From contig JAGVXQ010000012.1 of assembly GCA_018303705.1 (NCBI GenBank), positions 1 through 13,186 of the forward strand: DNA of 13,186 bases, given 5' to 3'. Under the pieces are notes generated by a model. That model did no database searches, was not told where the DNA came from, and was given only the letters and a program-made list of their open reading frames with translations. This DNA is from Candidatus Woesearchaeota archaeon. Lineage in GTDB: Archaea; Nanobdellota; Nanobdellia; SCGC-AAA011-G17; JACPNG01. The position numbers were made by a program, and so were the translations under genes. This document shows, piece by piece, positions 1 to 6,336 of the stretch (its first letter is position 1; each line of letters begins with the position of its first letter).

Positions 1-286
1 AGATTCTTAACAATGATTCTGTGTTTCCTGAAATCTTGTATAAAAAAGCAAAAAACACTGGAAGAAAAAAAGTCCTTCGAAAATAATAGTCATCATTAAG
101 GTAAGAAAGGTTTAGGCCCCATCTCTTAGCCAAGTTCAGGTAAGAGCCTTCATCATACCATATTGCTGTGTTTATGTTATAGTATCTTAACCTCAAATAG
201 AAGGCGAGAATGAATATCCCTATAAATATGTAAGTGTTGTATTTATCGAAAAAATCCTCTTTTTTTGCCTTGTTAACATCTTCCAT
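1..286 (-). CDS. ArnT/PMT-like GT-C membrane glycosyltransferase (N-terminal fragment)
   Basis: The gene starts at the ATG at 286-284 and stays open to the window edge, so only the first 95 residues are seen. A short charged N-terminus (residues 1-16) leads into one membrane segment (about 18-38). After it comes WYDEGSYL, with the acidic pair D45-E46. This is the first extracytoplasmic loop of the ArnT/PMT (GT39/GT83, PMT_2-type) family, where the D/E pair takes part in catalysis with a polyprenyl-phosphate sugar donor. A second hydrophobic segment begins near residue 72. The start lies 3 nt after the stop of the upstream small gene, so the two are probably co-transcribed. By family, the enzyme would transfer a sugar from a lipid-phosphate donor on the outer face of the membrane. 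The acceptor is unknown, and most of the protein is outside the window. Confidence 0.75.
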   Translation of the reverse strand, partial: MEDVNKAKKEDFFDKYNTYIFIGIFILAFYLRLRYYNINTAIWYDEGSYLNLAKRWGLNLSYLNDDYYFRRTFFLPVFFAFLYKISGNTESLLRI

Positions 287-289
287 GTT

Positions 290-652
290 TTACAGGTCAA
301 AGCCGACCAGCAATGTTGCATCTTCGTGGCTTAAATTCATCTTAAACTTATTAACAAGATAGTTGTGGACTTTTATTCCTGGAGATGATGACACCACTGA
401 TTTTGCATTTACCTCTGGAAAGGGTATTGGTGGGAACATACCATTGGTTACAATAGGGCATACTGGATTCCTGAATGATGAATTGTGTGTCAGCAGCAAT
501 GTGTGCTGCCTTTTTACAGATTCCAAAACACCAATATTCCTGCTATCTTCAAGTGCAATTATGCTGAACCTATCTTTGTCACTGAGAAGATTAAAGTTTG
601 CAAGGCCATTGACCTGCCTTAAGTCATATATGATCTTTGTAATATCTTCCAT
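290..652 (-). CDS. Hypothetical protein, 120 residues, soluble
   Basis: I do not recognise this family. The product is a small soluble-looking protein with no signal peptide or membrane segment. Its middle is rich in Pro, Ser and Val, including the short run FPPIPFPEV, and it ends in VGFDL. Two starts are possible: ATG at 664 (124 residues) or ATG at 652 (120 residues, beginning MEDITKII). I prefer 652 because a TATA-like TTATAAAA at 675-682 is centred 26.5 nt before it, the spacing expected for a leaderless archaeal transcript. For the 664 start the box would be too close. It follows the radical SAM gene by a short gap and precedes the GT-C gene by 3 nt, so it probably has a role in the same glycan pathway. 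That is only guilt by association. Confidence 0.55.
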   Translation of the reverse strand: MEDITKIIYDLRQVNGLANFNLLSDKDRFSIIALEDSRNIGVLESVKRQHTLLLTHNSSFRNPVCPIVTNGMFPPIPFPEVNAKSVVSSSPGIKVHNYLVNKFKMNLSHEDATLLVGFDL

Positions 653-674
653 CTTATTATTCATTTGGAAATGC

Positions 675-682
675 TTTTATAA
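675..682 (-). promoter_or_regulatory. Archaeal TATA box for the 120-residue gene
   Basis: TTATAAAA on the minus strand, centred 26.5 nt upstream of the ATG at 652 and lying in the gap after the radical SAM stop codon. It supports a leaderless transcript beginning at that ATG and covering the GT-C gene downstream. Confidence 0.45.
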
Positions 683-2050
683 TTATCGCTTCATCCAGTT
701 CAAGAAGGTCTTTGCATAGGTTGGGAATTTTAACCATGCTTTTGGTGATATTGCTGTTAGCCCATTTATTATGGTTCTTGGCCTGAAATAAAACTCTTTG
801 TATGCCTTTCTTCTCATTTCATGTATCTGCCCTGCAGAATAATCTGGATATGATATTGTTACATCTCCTTGCTCAACCTTTGCCCAGTCTTCTGTTGTAA
901 GCCAGTTGTTTTCTTTTGCTAAAGTGTATAACTGCGAGCCTGGAAATGGGGTTGCTATGTAGAACTGGACAAAATCAGGATTTATTCTCTTGGCAAAATC
1001 CAATGTTTCCATATCACTCTCCTTGTTAGAGCCTGGCAGGCCTAAAATAAAATGTGCTACTGTCCTTATTCCATATTTCTTGCACAATCTTATAGCTTCT
1101 TCTGATTTGTCTGTTGTTATTCTCTTGCCTATATGCTTTAAGACTTCGTTGCTGCCTGATTCCAGGCCAAATGCCATCATCCTACAGCCAGCTTCTGACA
1201 TTGACTTGGCGAGATCTTCATCAAAGACATCAACACGGTTTGTGCAGAACCAAATGCAATCCTTGAAATCACCTGATTTTATTAAATTGCATAGATTTAG
1301 CATTCGCTGCTTGTCAAATGTTGCTAGTTCGTCCCATAGCATCCAGTGCTTTATGTTTAATTTCTTAAGGAATTCAAACTGTTTTATCATATATTCTGGG
1401 CTGTGATACCTTGTTTTCCTTCCTGACATTAATGGAACTATGCAGTAAATGCAATTGAAAGGACAACCACGGCCTGATCGCACAAACATCCATTGATTTC
1501 CTGATAAAGGGTAATAATAAGGAGGCATTAAGTCATATGCTGGAATATCAAGGTAATCAAGGTTTGGCTCCTGCCAGATGCCACCATCAAAGCCATTAAA
1601 TGCGATGCCAGGGTTTTTTACATTGCCTTCTAAGATATGCATTATTGGTGTTTCTGGCTCGCCCCTTATGCAGTAATCTATTGCATCATTCTTTAAGACA
1701 TTTTCATGGTTGGCTGTTGCATGCTCGCCATATATTATTATCTTTGAGCCTGTTGTTTTTTTAATTTCTTCTGCTATTGAGATATCGTTTTCTATTGTTG
1801 GAGTTGATGTGTTTATTACAGTATATTCTGGCTTAAAATCCTGGACCATCCTAATGCAGGAATCAAAGCTTATGTTGGAACCTATGCAGTCTATTAATTT
1901 TGTTTCGTGCTTTACCCTGACCTGACCAGCTATACAAGCCAATGTTGAAGGAGGAAAATTAACAAGCCATGTGTCTGCTTCTGACTGGCATCGGCCTTCT
2001 CGCGTATATTTTCTGTTGGCTGTAGGTGGATTCAAAACAAGAACTTTCAT
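683..2050 (-). CDS. Radical SAM protein with N-terminal B12-binding-type domain (BchE/P-methylase-like)
   Basis: This is a 455-residue cytoplasmic enzyme. Residues 1 to about 140 form a Rossmann-like B12-binding-type domain: strand MKVLVLNPP, LIDCIGSNIS near 52-61, and IRGEPE near 128-133. Residues about 186-400 form the radical SAM barrel, with the cluster motif RGCPFNCIYC (C196, C200, C203). GLESGS and HFILGLPG are further typical motifs. The classical DxHxxG cobalamin loop is not visible, so B12 binding is uncertain, as in many BchE-like relatives. Relatives carry out methylations, cyclisations and other radical modifications, and the substrate here is unknown. The frame is open 36 codons further upstream, but I chose the ATG at 2050 because the B12-type fold begins exactly there and a TTTTAAAA box is centred 24.5 nt before it. 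Its setting among glycosyltransferases suggests sugar or lipid-carrier modification (inference). Confidence 0.85.
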   Translation of the reverse strand: MKVLVLNPPTANRKYTREGRCQSEADTWLVNFPPSTLACIAGQVRVKHETKLIDCIGSNISFDSCIRMVQDFKPEYTVINTSTPTIENDISIAEEIKKTTGSKIIIYGEHATANHENVLKNDAIDYCIRGEPETPIMHILEGNVKNPGIAFNGFDGGIWQEPNLDYLDIPAYDLMPPYYYPLSGNQWMFVRSGRGCPFNCIYCIVPLMSGRKTRYHSPEYMIKQFEFLKKLNIKHWMLWDELATFDKQRMLNLCNLIKSGDFKDCIWFCTNRVDVFDEDLAKSMSEAGCRMMAFGLESGSNEVLKHIGKRITTDKSEEAIRLCKKYGIRTVAHFILGLPGSNKESDMETLDFAKRINPDFVQFYIATPFPGSQLYTLAKENNWLTTEDWAKVEQGDVTISYPDYSAGQIHEMRRKAYKEFYFRPRTIINGLTAISPKAWLKFPTYAKTFLNWMKR

Positions 2051-2070
2051 GTGATTGTTTGAGCAGTAGG

Positions 2071-2078
2071 TTTTAAAA
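2071..2078 (-). promoter_or_regulatory. Archaeal TATA box for radical SAM gene
   Basis: Palindromic TTTTAAAA centred 24.5 nt before the ATG at 2050. It fixes the start of the radical SAM gene and marks a new transcription unit after the broken glycosyltransferase gene. Confidence 0.5.
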
Positions 2079-2133
2079 GGTTTTTTATTTCTTAAATGTT
2101 TTACTGTGGTATACAAGTTTTTGTGTAGCCAAG

Positions 2134-2145
2134 GGACATATGTCC
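2134..2145. repeat. 12-bp perfect palindrome in intergenic spacer
   Basis: GGACATATGTCC is a perfect inverted repeat lying 56 bp upstream of the TATA box of the radical SAM gene and 26 bp past the stop of the broken glycosyltransferase gene. It could be a regulator binding site. Palindromes of this size also occur by chance a few times in 13 kb. Confidence 0.25.
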
Positions 2146-2170
2146 TATGGGAGCACACTGTAAATTGGCT

Positions 2171-2733
2171 TCAAAACATATTAATTATTAGCCTGTAAAT
2201 GAACTTGTAGCCTATCTTAAGCAGTGATAATTGAGATTTGCCGAATTTTCTTTCATATTCATGGCTTGGCACTTCTATAACACGATACTTTTTCTTTAGG
2301 GCCTTTAATACAATCTCCTCTTCAATATCAAAGTCATTTGCTTTCAGACCAAGATTATTGAAAACATCCCTTTTTATTGCACGTCAGAGCCTCCAAGCAT
2401 TCTTGAAGCAACAACAAGATCGGCTTTATCCTCTAAAATTGGCTTTATTAGCCTTGGGATATCGCTTGTTTCGTGAGAACCATCAGCATCCATAAACAGA
2501 ACTATCTCTCTTGTTGTATTTTGAACGGCAATTCTTAGTGCTGCACCTTTGCCCTTGCTATTGTCCAGTATTACGCGTGCTTTCAATGACTGTGCTATGT
2601 CCCTCGTGCTGTCTTTTGAATGCCCATCAACCACTATAATGTCACTTGAATATTTAGAAGTTTGCTTTATTATGGTACCTATAGTTCTTTCCTCGTTTCT
2701 TGTTGGTATTATAATTGAAATTTTGTCTTTCAT
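2171..2733 (-). pseudogene. DPM1-like GT2 polyprenyl-phosphate sugar synthase, internally deleted and frame-shifted
   Basis: The 5' part (2733-2374) encodes 119 residues with a clear GT2 start: ISIIIPTRNEE, DIIVVDGHSKDST, the DxD motif MDADGSH and SRMLGGSD. It then stops at a TAA. The rest of the same family continues in the -1 frame from about 2382 to the TGA at 2171: RAIKRDVFNNLGLKANDFD, EVPSHEYERKFGKS and a hydrophobic end. In intact dolichyl-phosphate mannose/glucose synthase-like proteins, as I recall them, roughly 40 residues separate GGS(D/E) from (NGF)RAIKRD. Those residues are missing here, so this is an internal deletion with a frame change, not a simple one-base slip. Intact enzymes make the lipid-linked sugar donor used by GT-C transferases. 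The gene's ATG overlaps the stop of the upstream GT-C gene (ATGA). An assembly error remains possible. Confidence 0.85.
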
Positions 2734-4451
2734 CTTTGTTTTAAATTCTTTATGTCATATATGTAAGCTGCATCCTGTTTATAGGCAATTACCACATAAT
2801 TTGGTATATAATTTGCTTTATACTGCTCAAATTCTGGAAAATCTGCGTCCTTTATGCGAGGATTAACAACTATATACCTTAATTCCCTGTTTTTGGGCTT
2901 GAAGTATTTTATAAATTCGTCTAGGTTCGGACGACGGCCTATCTGATTCCTCACATTATTTATAAATGTGTAGAGCTCATAAGAGTCTTCCTGCCTGATG
3001 TAATAATAAAACATCTCTGAACTGCTTAGAAATGTTTCATTCTCCTGCATAATGCTTGAAAGCTGGCTTGAGATCTGTTTTGAAGCCATGCCATATGGGT
3101 TATTGAAATTTTTTAATTTCTCAATCGTGCATTCTGGACCATCAAACAAGCACAGCAATTGGTTTTTTGGGTTGAATTGGGGGGATGATGAAAATGAGGT
3201 GTAAAATGAGAATGTTATGTATACTAAAATAAAAACCATAAAAATGATTTTCCTGTTATTGATTCTTAATAGGGTAAATATAGAATATTGCTTTTCTGAA
3301 AAAGCAAGTGCCATTATAAATATTATTGCTGGGCTGAAAAAATAAAGCACCCTTGTATAGTTCATCGCTGGAAACAGCAGCAGTGTTATTGTGAACAACC
3401 CAAACAGATATAACAAAAATTCTTCATTTTTATCCCTTTTTGCAAAGATAAGCCTTATTATTATATACAGAGAAAAGATAAATATTAAGGTATCTATTGA
3501 ATTAAGCGTTATCATAAAGTCATATATGTCCAAGAATAATTGCCTATTAATTGAAATAAAACTGTGTTCTGGGTTTATACTGCCATATTTTTGTATTACT
3601 AGAAACAGGTTTTTTAAGCTAAATTCGAATGATATTAATATAGCTATAATATAGCTTATTATTGAATAGAACACTGCTTTTAACAGAATATTTGGCTTCT
3701 CATCGTAAGGTATTTTTTCGCTGATCTTAAGATTTAGCTTTTTCAATATAATTTTCAGCAGGCTTAATGATTGAATTTTGTACTTCTTCAGCACTATAAA
3801 AGCAAAGAATATGACAAATATGCCTGCAGGCAGTTTTGTTGAAAGTGCTAAGCTGAAAAAAAATGATGACAGCACCAAAAAAATGTTTCCGTGCCCCGAA
3901 CCAAGCTCTTTTGAGTAAAATTTCCATAGAAATATCAGGCCAAGTGATGCAAAGAAATAGGCTATCATATCTACGTGTATCCAACGTGATAATTGCAGAG
4001 TAAATGATGAAAATGCATAAAAAGATATGGCATACAATGCAGAATATTTGTCCAACATCATTAATGCAAGAATTGATATAACAATTAAAAATAAAATGCC
4101 GAAAATATACATGGGCATGTGGCAATATGACTCAGCCTTAACCATTTCCTTGCCTATTAAAGCAGGCCTTCCAGGGTAGAACATTGGCTGTATCTGCGTG
4201 ACTTTAGAGAAATCCTCGTTGGAGAGCGTGCAGCCAAAGCCTATGAGATAATTGCCTAGTGCTGGCTCGCCCTGGCCTGCCAAACCAGGATAATAAGAAT
4301 GTGGGTAAAACCATAACAGGGCTGTTGGAATGGTTGTCATGTCATCATTCCAGTAGCTTTCCTCTGCAAAATTGCTAAATCTGATGTAAATGCCTAGAGC
4401 TAGAATTATTAAAAATATTATAATTGCTGTTTTACCATATTCTTTGCCCAT
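2730..4451 (-). CDS. GT-C family polytopic membrane glycosyltransferase (PMT/GT39-like)
   Basis: The product is a 573-residue membrane protein. A first membrane segment (about 8-25) is followed by an extracytoplasmic loop with YWNDDMTT (D36-D37). This is the place of the D/E catalytic pair in PMT/ArnT enzymes, although here the pair is Asp-Asp. Many hydrophobic segments follow from about 113 to 425. SRWIHVDM (R156, D161) resembles the conserved Arg/Asp loop of PMTs. The last 140 or so residues (from about 432) are mostly hydrophilic and likely form a soluble domain outside the membrane. By family, the enzyme transfers a sugar from a polyprenyl-phosphate donor. The next gene downstream, overlapping by ATGA, is the DPM1-like synthase type that would make such a donor, which supports this role. 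A CTTTAAAA box lies 30 nt before the ATG. The exact sugar and acceptor are unknown. Confidence 0.8.
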   Translation of the reverse strand: MGKEYGKTAIIIFLIILALGIYIRFSNFAEESYWNDDMTTIPTALLWFYPHSYYPGLAGQGEPALGNYLIGFGCTLSNEDFSKVTQIQPMFYPGRPALIGKEMVKAESYCHMPMYIFGILFLIVISILALMMLDKYSALYAISFYAFSSFTLQLSRWIHVDMIAYFFASLGLIFLWKFYSKELGSGHGNIFLVLSSFFFSLALSTKLPAGIFVIFFAFIVLKKYKIQSLSLLKIILKKLNLKISEKIPYDEKPNILLKAVFYSIISYIIAILISFEFSLKNLFLVIQKYGSINPEHSFISINRQLFLDIYDFMITLNSIDTLIFIFSLYIIIRLIFAKRDKNEEFLLYLFGLFTITLLLFPAMNYTRVLYFFSPAIIFIMALAFSEKQYSIFTLLRINNRKIIFMVFILVYITFSFYTSFSSSPQFNPKNQLLCLFDGPECTIEKLKNFNNPYGMASKQISSQLSSIMQENETFLSSSEMFYYYIRQEDSYELYTFINNVRNQIGRRPNLDEFIKYFKPKNRELRYIVVNPRIKDADFPEFEQYKANYIPNYVVIAYKQDAAYIYDIKNLKQR

Positions 4452-4477
4452 TTTTAATAGATTTAAGGTATTATGTT

Positions 4478-4485
4478 TTTTAAAG
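4478..4485 (-). promoter_or_regulatory. Archaeal TATA box for GT-C/GT2 unit
   Basis: CTTTAAAA on the minus strand, centred 30.5 nt before the ATG at 4451, in the 84-bp spacer after the upstream GT2 gene. This predicts a leader of only a few nucleotides. The same spacer holds two copies of GTTTATG (4511-4517 and 4526-4532, plus strand) of unknown meaning. Confidence 0.4.
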
Positions 4486-4535
4486 ATGATTGTTTTTAAT
4501 TATCCGAAATGTTTATGCCACATCTGTTTATGGGC

Positions 4536-5423
4536 TCATTTCGTTGATTCTATCCTTTCCCAGTCATCGCGGTACACTGTTTTTTTGGGCGTTATGCTGT
4601 CCAAAAACATAGAAAGCCATGCATATAGCCTTATAAAAAACAATGCCAATGTCCAGACAAATTCCTTGAATGTCATTGGATAACCTAGTGCAAAAAATGT
4701 GCCTATTCTTATTTCGTTCCAGAACGTCTTGACACGAGGCATATCAGAAGCATAGTAGCTTAGCTTGCTATGTGATGCATTTGTTCTTTTCCTTTGCTTT
4801 ATGAAATCTTTTGTATTAGTAGGGTTCTTAACATAGACTTTGGCTTCAGGAACGTAGCCTATTGAGTAGCCTTTTTTGTAGAAATAATAAGGGGTTATTG
4901 AATCTTCTGCAACATCTGGTGGAAGAGTTTTTATTGTCCCATCGTTGAGAAATGCAAAAAGATAACCTGATGCCTCTAGAAATTTTCCATTGCTGCTTAA
5001 ACCATATCTTACCTTGTGGGCTGCATCATAAAGCAAGTGAGACCAATAGCCGAGCATAGTTGTTCTTTGGTTTAGGGTAACAGGCCTGCCAGATATGCAT
5101 CCAATGCTTTTGTCCTTGAATGCATTAATTATGCTGTTTATTGAATTTTCTCCAAGGTATACGTCGCCATCAGTCAATATTATTACACGGCCCTTGCAAG
5201 CTGGAAACACTTCATTAAGGCCATTAACCTTTCCCTTGCCCTGGTCCTTAAAGTAAATTATGCTCTTGTTTTGTTTTTGGAAGGATTTTACTATTTTTTC
5301 AGTTTCTTTGTCAGGCGCAATGATGATTAGCTCATAGCTTTCATTGATCTTTTGGCTTAATATGGATTCTATTGCCTTGCTTATGCCTGGCTCCTTATAT
5401 GCAGATATTACTATTGACAACAT
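4536..5423 (-). CDS. GT2 glycosyltransferase with C-terminal membrane segment (processive-synthase-like)
   Basis: The product has 295 residues. The GT-A fold is clear: LSIVISAYKEP at the N-terminus, KGKVNGLNEVF (63-73), the metal-binding TDGD (84-87), AEDS with the likely catalytic-base region (E173-D174), and KQRKRTN (209-215), which matches the place of the QxxRW motif of processive synthases such as chitin or poly-GlcNAc synthases. A hydrophobic stretch at about 241-275 probably anchors it, with the active site facing the cytoplasm. It is shorter than true synthases and has only this one obvious membrane region, so single-sugar transfer is as likely as polymerisation. I chose the ATG at 5423; a TTG two codons upstream is less likely. 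It overlaps the upstream GT9 gene by 29 nt, implying co-translation. The donor sugar cannot be read from the sequence. Confidence 0.85.
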   Translation of the reverse strand: MLSIVISAYKEPGISKAIESILSQKINESYELIIIAPDKETEKIVKSFQKQNKSIIYFKDQGKGKVNGLNEVFPACKGRVIILTDGDVYLGENSINSIINAFKDKSIGCISGRPVTLNQRTTMLGYWSHLLYDAAHKVRYGLSSNGKFLEASGYLFAFLNDGTIKTLPPDVAEDSITPYYFYKKGYSIGYVPEAKVYVKNPTNTKDFIKQRKRTNASHSKLSYYASDMPRVKTFWNEIRIGTFFALGYPMTFKEFVWTLALFFIRLYAWLSMFLDSITPKKTVYRDDWERIESTK

Positions 5424-6336
5424 TTTCAAATTCTTCCCATACCCTTTTAGTGCTTATCGTGCTTGCTGCTTCAGGGTCAAAATCCCTCCTATAGAAATAT
5501 TTCTTTAATCTAGGTGAAACTACTTTTGCTAACCTGCCATAGCCATATATCTCCTGTGGAGAAGTGCAAATGAACAATGCTATTGTTGGCTTCTTCAATG
5601 CTATTGCAATCTGCATTGGCAGGCTGTCTTCGCATATGACAAAACTACATTCAGCTATATCTTTTATATGGTCTTCGAGATTTGGCCTAATACCAAGAAT
5701 TCTTGTGCTATACCCTGCATATTCAATCCTTTCTTTTAATTCTTCGTAATTGTTCCATCTCTTCATTGGCCATTTGGTATCACGATCGGATGGATTCTGC
5801 AATCCAACCATGTTTGGTGTGGTTCTTCCTTGGCAATATAAAATAGGCTCTTCACCATTGAATTTATAACCTAATATGGAAAAAAGATGGTCCTCGTATG
5901 TTCTTCTGTTATGCCATTTCAATTCATCTGCTTTGTTATGCCATCTTGGATCTTGTGATTTTTCTTGCCTAAACCTGCTGCTCAAGCCAATGTCAAACCA
6001 TGCAAGGTCGTTTCCTATATAACTTATAGAACTTTTTTCCATGAAATAGCCATAGAAAGACTTTGCTTGGCCTTCATTCAACAATTTGGATGATAGCAAA
6101 CAGCAAACTTGGTCTTCATCCATGTTCAGAACCAAATCATAGGCCCTGTCATGAATGTTGTGAATCGAATGATCCAATGAAAGCGTTCTTCTGATGTAAG
6201 GATTGCCCTTCAGCAATGGAATGCCTTTTTCTGATGTGAGCCATGTTACATCATCGTCCTTAAATTTACGCAATATTGGGGTTGTCCTGACTATATCACC
6301 TAATGCACCTACTTTCATGATCAATATGTTTCTCAT
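5395..6336 (-). CDS. Glycosyltransferase family 9 (heptosyltransferase-like)
   Basis: The product has 313 residues with the GT9 two-Rossmann layout. The N-terminus has MKVGALGDIVRTTPILRKF (7-25), the classic glycine-rich acceptor-side motif of ADP-heptose:LPS heptosyltransferases. The C-terminal donor site has VICEDSLPMQIAIALKKPT (233-251) followed by ALFICTSPQEIYGYG. The usual DSGPMHIA form is changed to DSLPMQIA, so the conserved His is Gln. An archaeon has no LPS, so here the enzyme would more likely act on another surface glycan, with a nucleotide-activated heptose or hexose as donor (inference). The ATG overlaps the TGA of the radical SAM gene (ATGA), and the 3' end overlaps the GT2 gene by 29 nt. 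It is therefore the middle gene of a three-gene unit. Confidence 0.88.
   Translation of the reverse strand: MRNILIMKVGALGDIVRTTPILRKFKDDDVTWLTSEKGIPLLKGNPYIRRTLSLDHSIHNIHDRAYDLVLNMDEDQVCCLLSSKLLNEGQAKSFYGYFMEKSSISYIGNDLAWFDIGLSSRFRQEKSQDPRWHNKADELKWHNRRTYEDHLFSILGYKFNGEEPILYCQGRTTPNMVGLQNPSDRDTKWPMKRWNNYEELKERIEYAGYSTRILGIRPNLEDHIKDIAECSFVICEDSLPMQIAIALKKPTIALFICTSPQEIYGYGRLAKVVSPRLKKYFYRRDFDPEAASTISTKRVWEEFENVVNSNICI

Noticed and set aside
2051..2158. 36-residue N-terminal extension of the radical SAM protein
   Set aside because: The extension runs through the promoter region, its composition is unlike the domain, and the B12-type fold starts exactly at the ATG at 2050, which has a well-spaced TATA box.
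2371..2410. Programmed -1 frameshift in the DPM1-like gene
   Set aside because: There is no slippery heptamer before the stop, and a slip would still not restore the missing segment of about 40 residues.
3179..3184. G6/C6 tract in the GT-C gene (a similar tract lies near 6700 in the radical SAM gene) as a phase-variation switch
   Set aside because: Six-base tracts are too short to be convincing, both frames are intact, and such tracts occur by chance.
3727..4125. 132-residue open frame in another minus-strand frame within the GT-C gene
   Set aside because: It overlaps a strongly supported membrane protein gene and has no family motifs.
5424..5429. TTG start two codons upstream for the GT2 gene
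   Set aside because: The ATG at 5423 directly precedes the conserved LSIVISAYKEP strand and is the better start. The TTG has no ribosome binding site to favour it.
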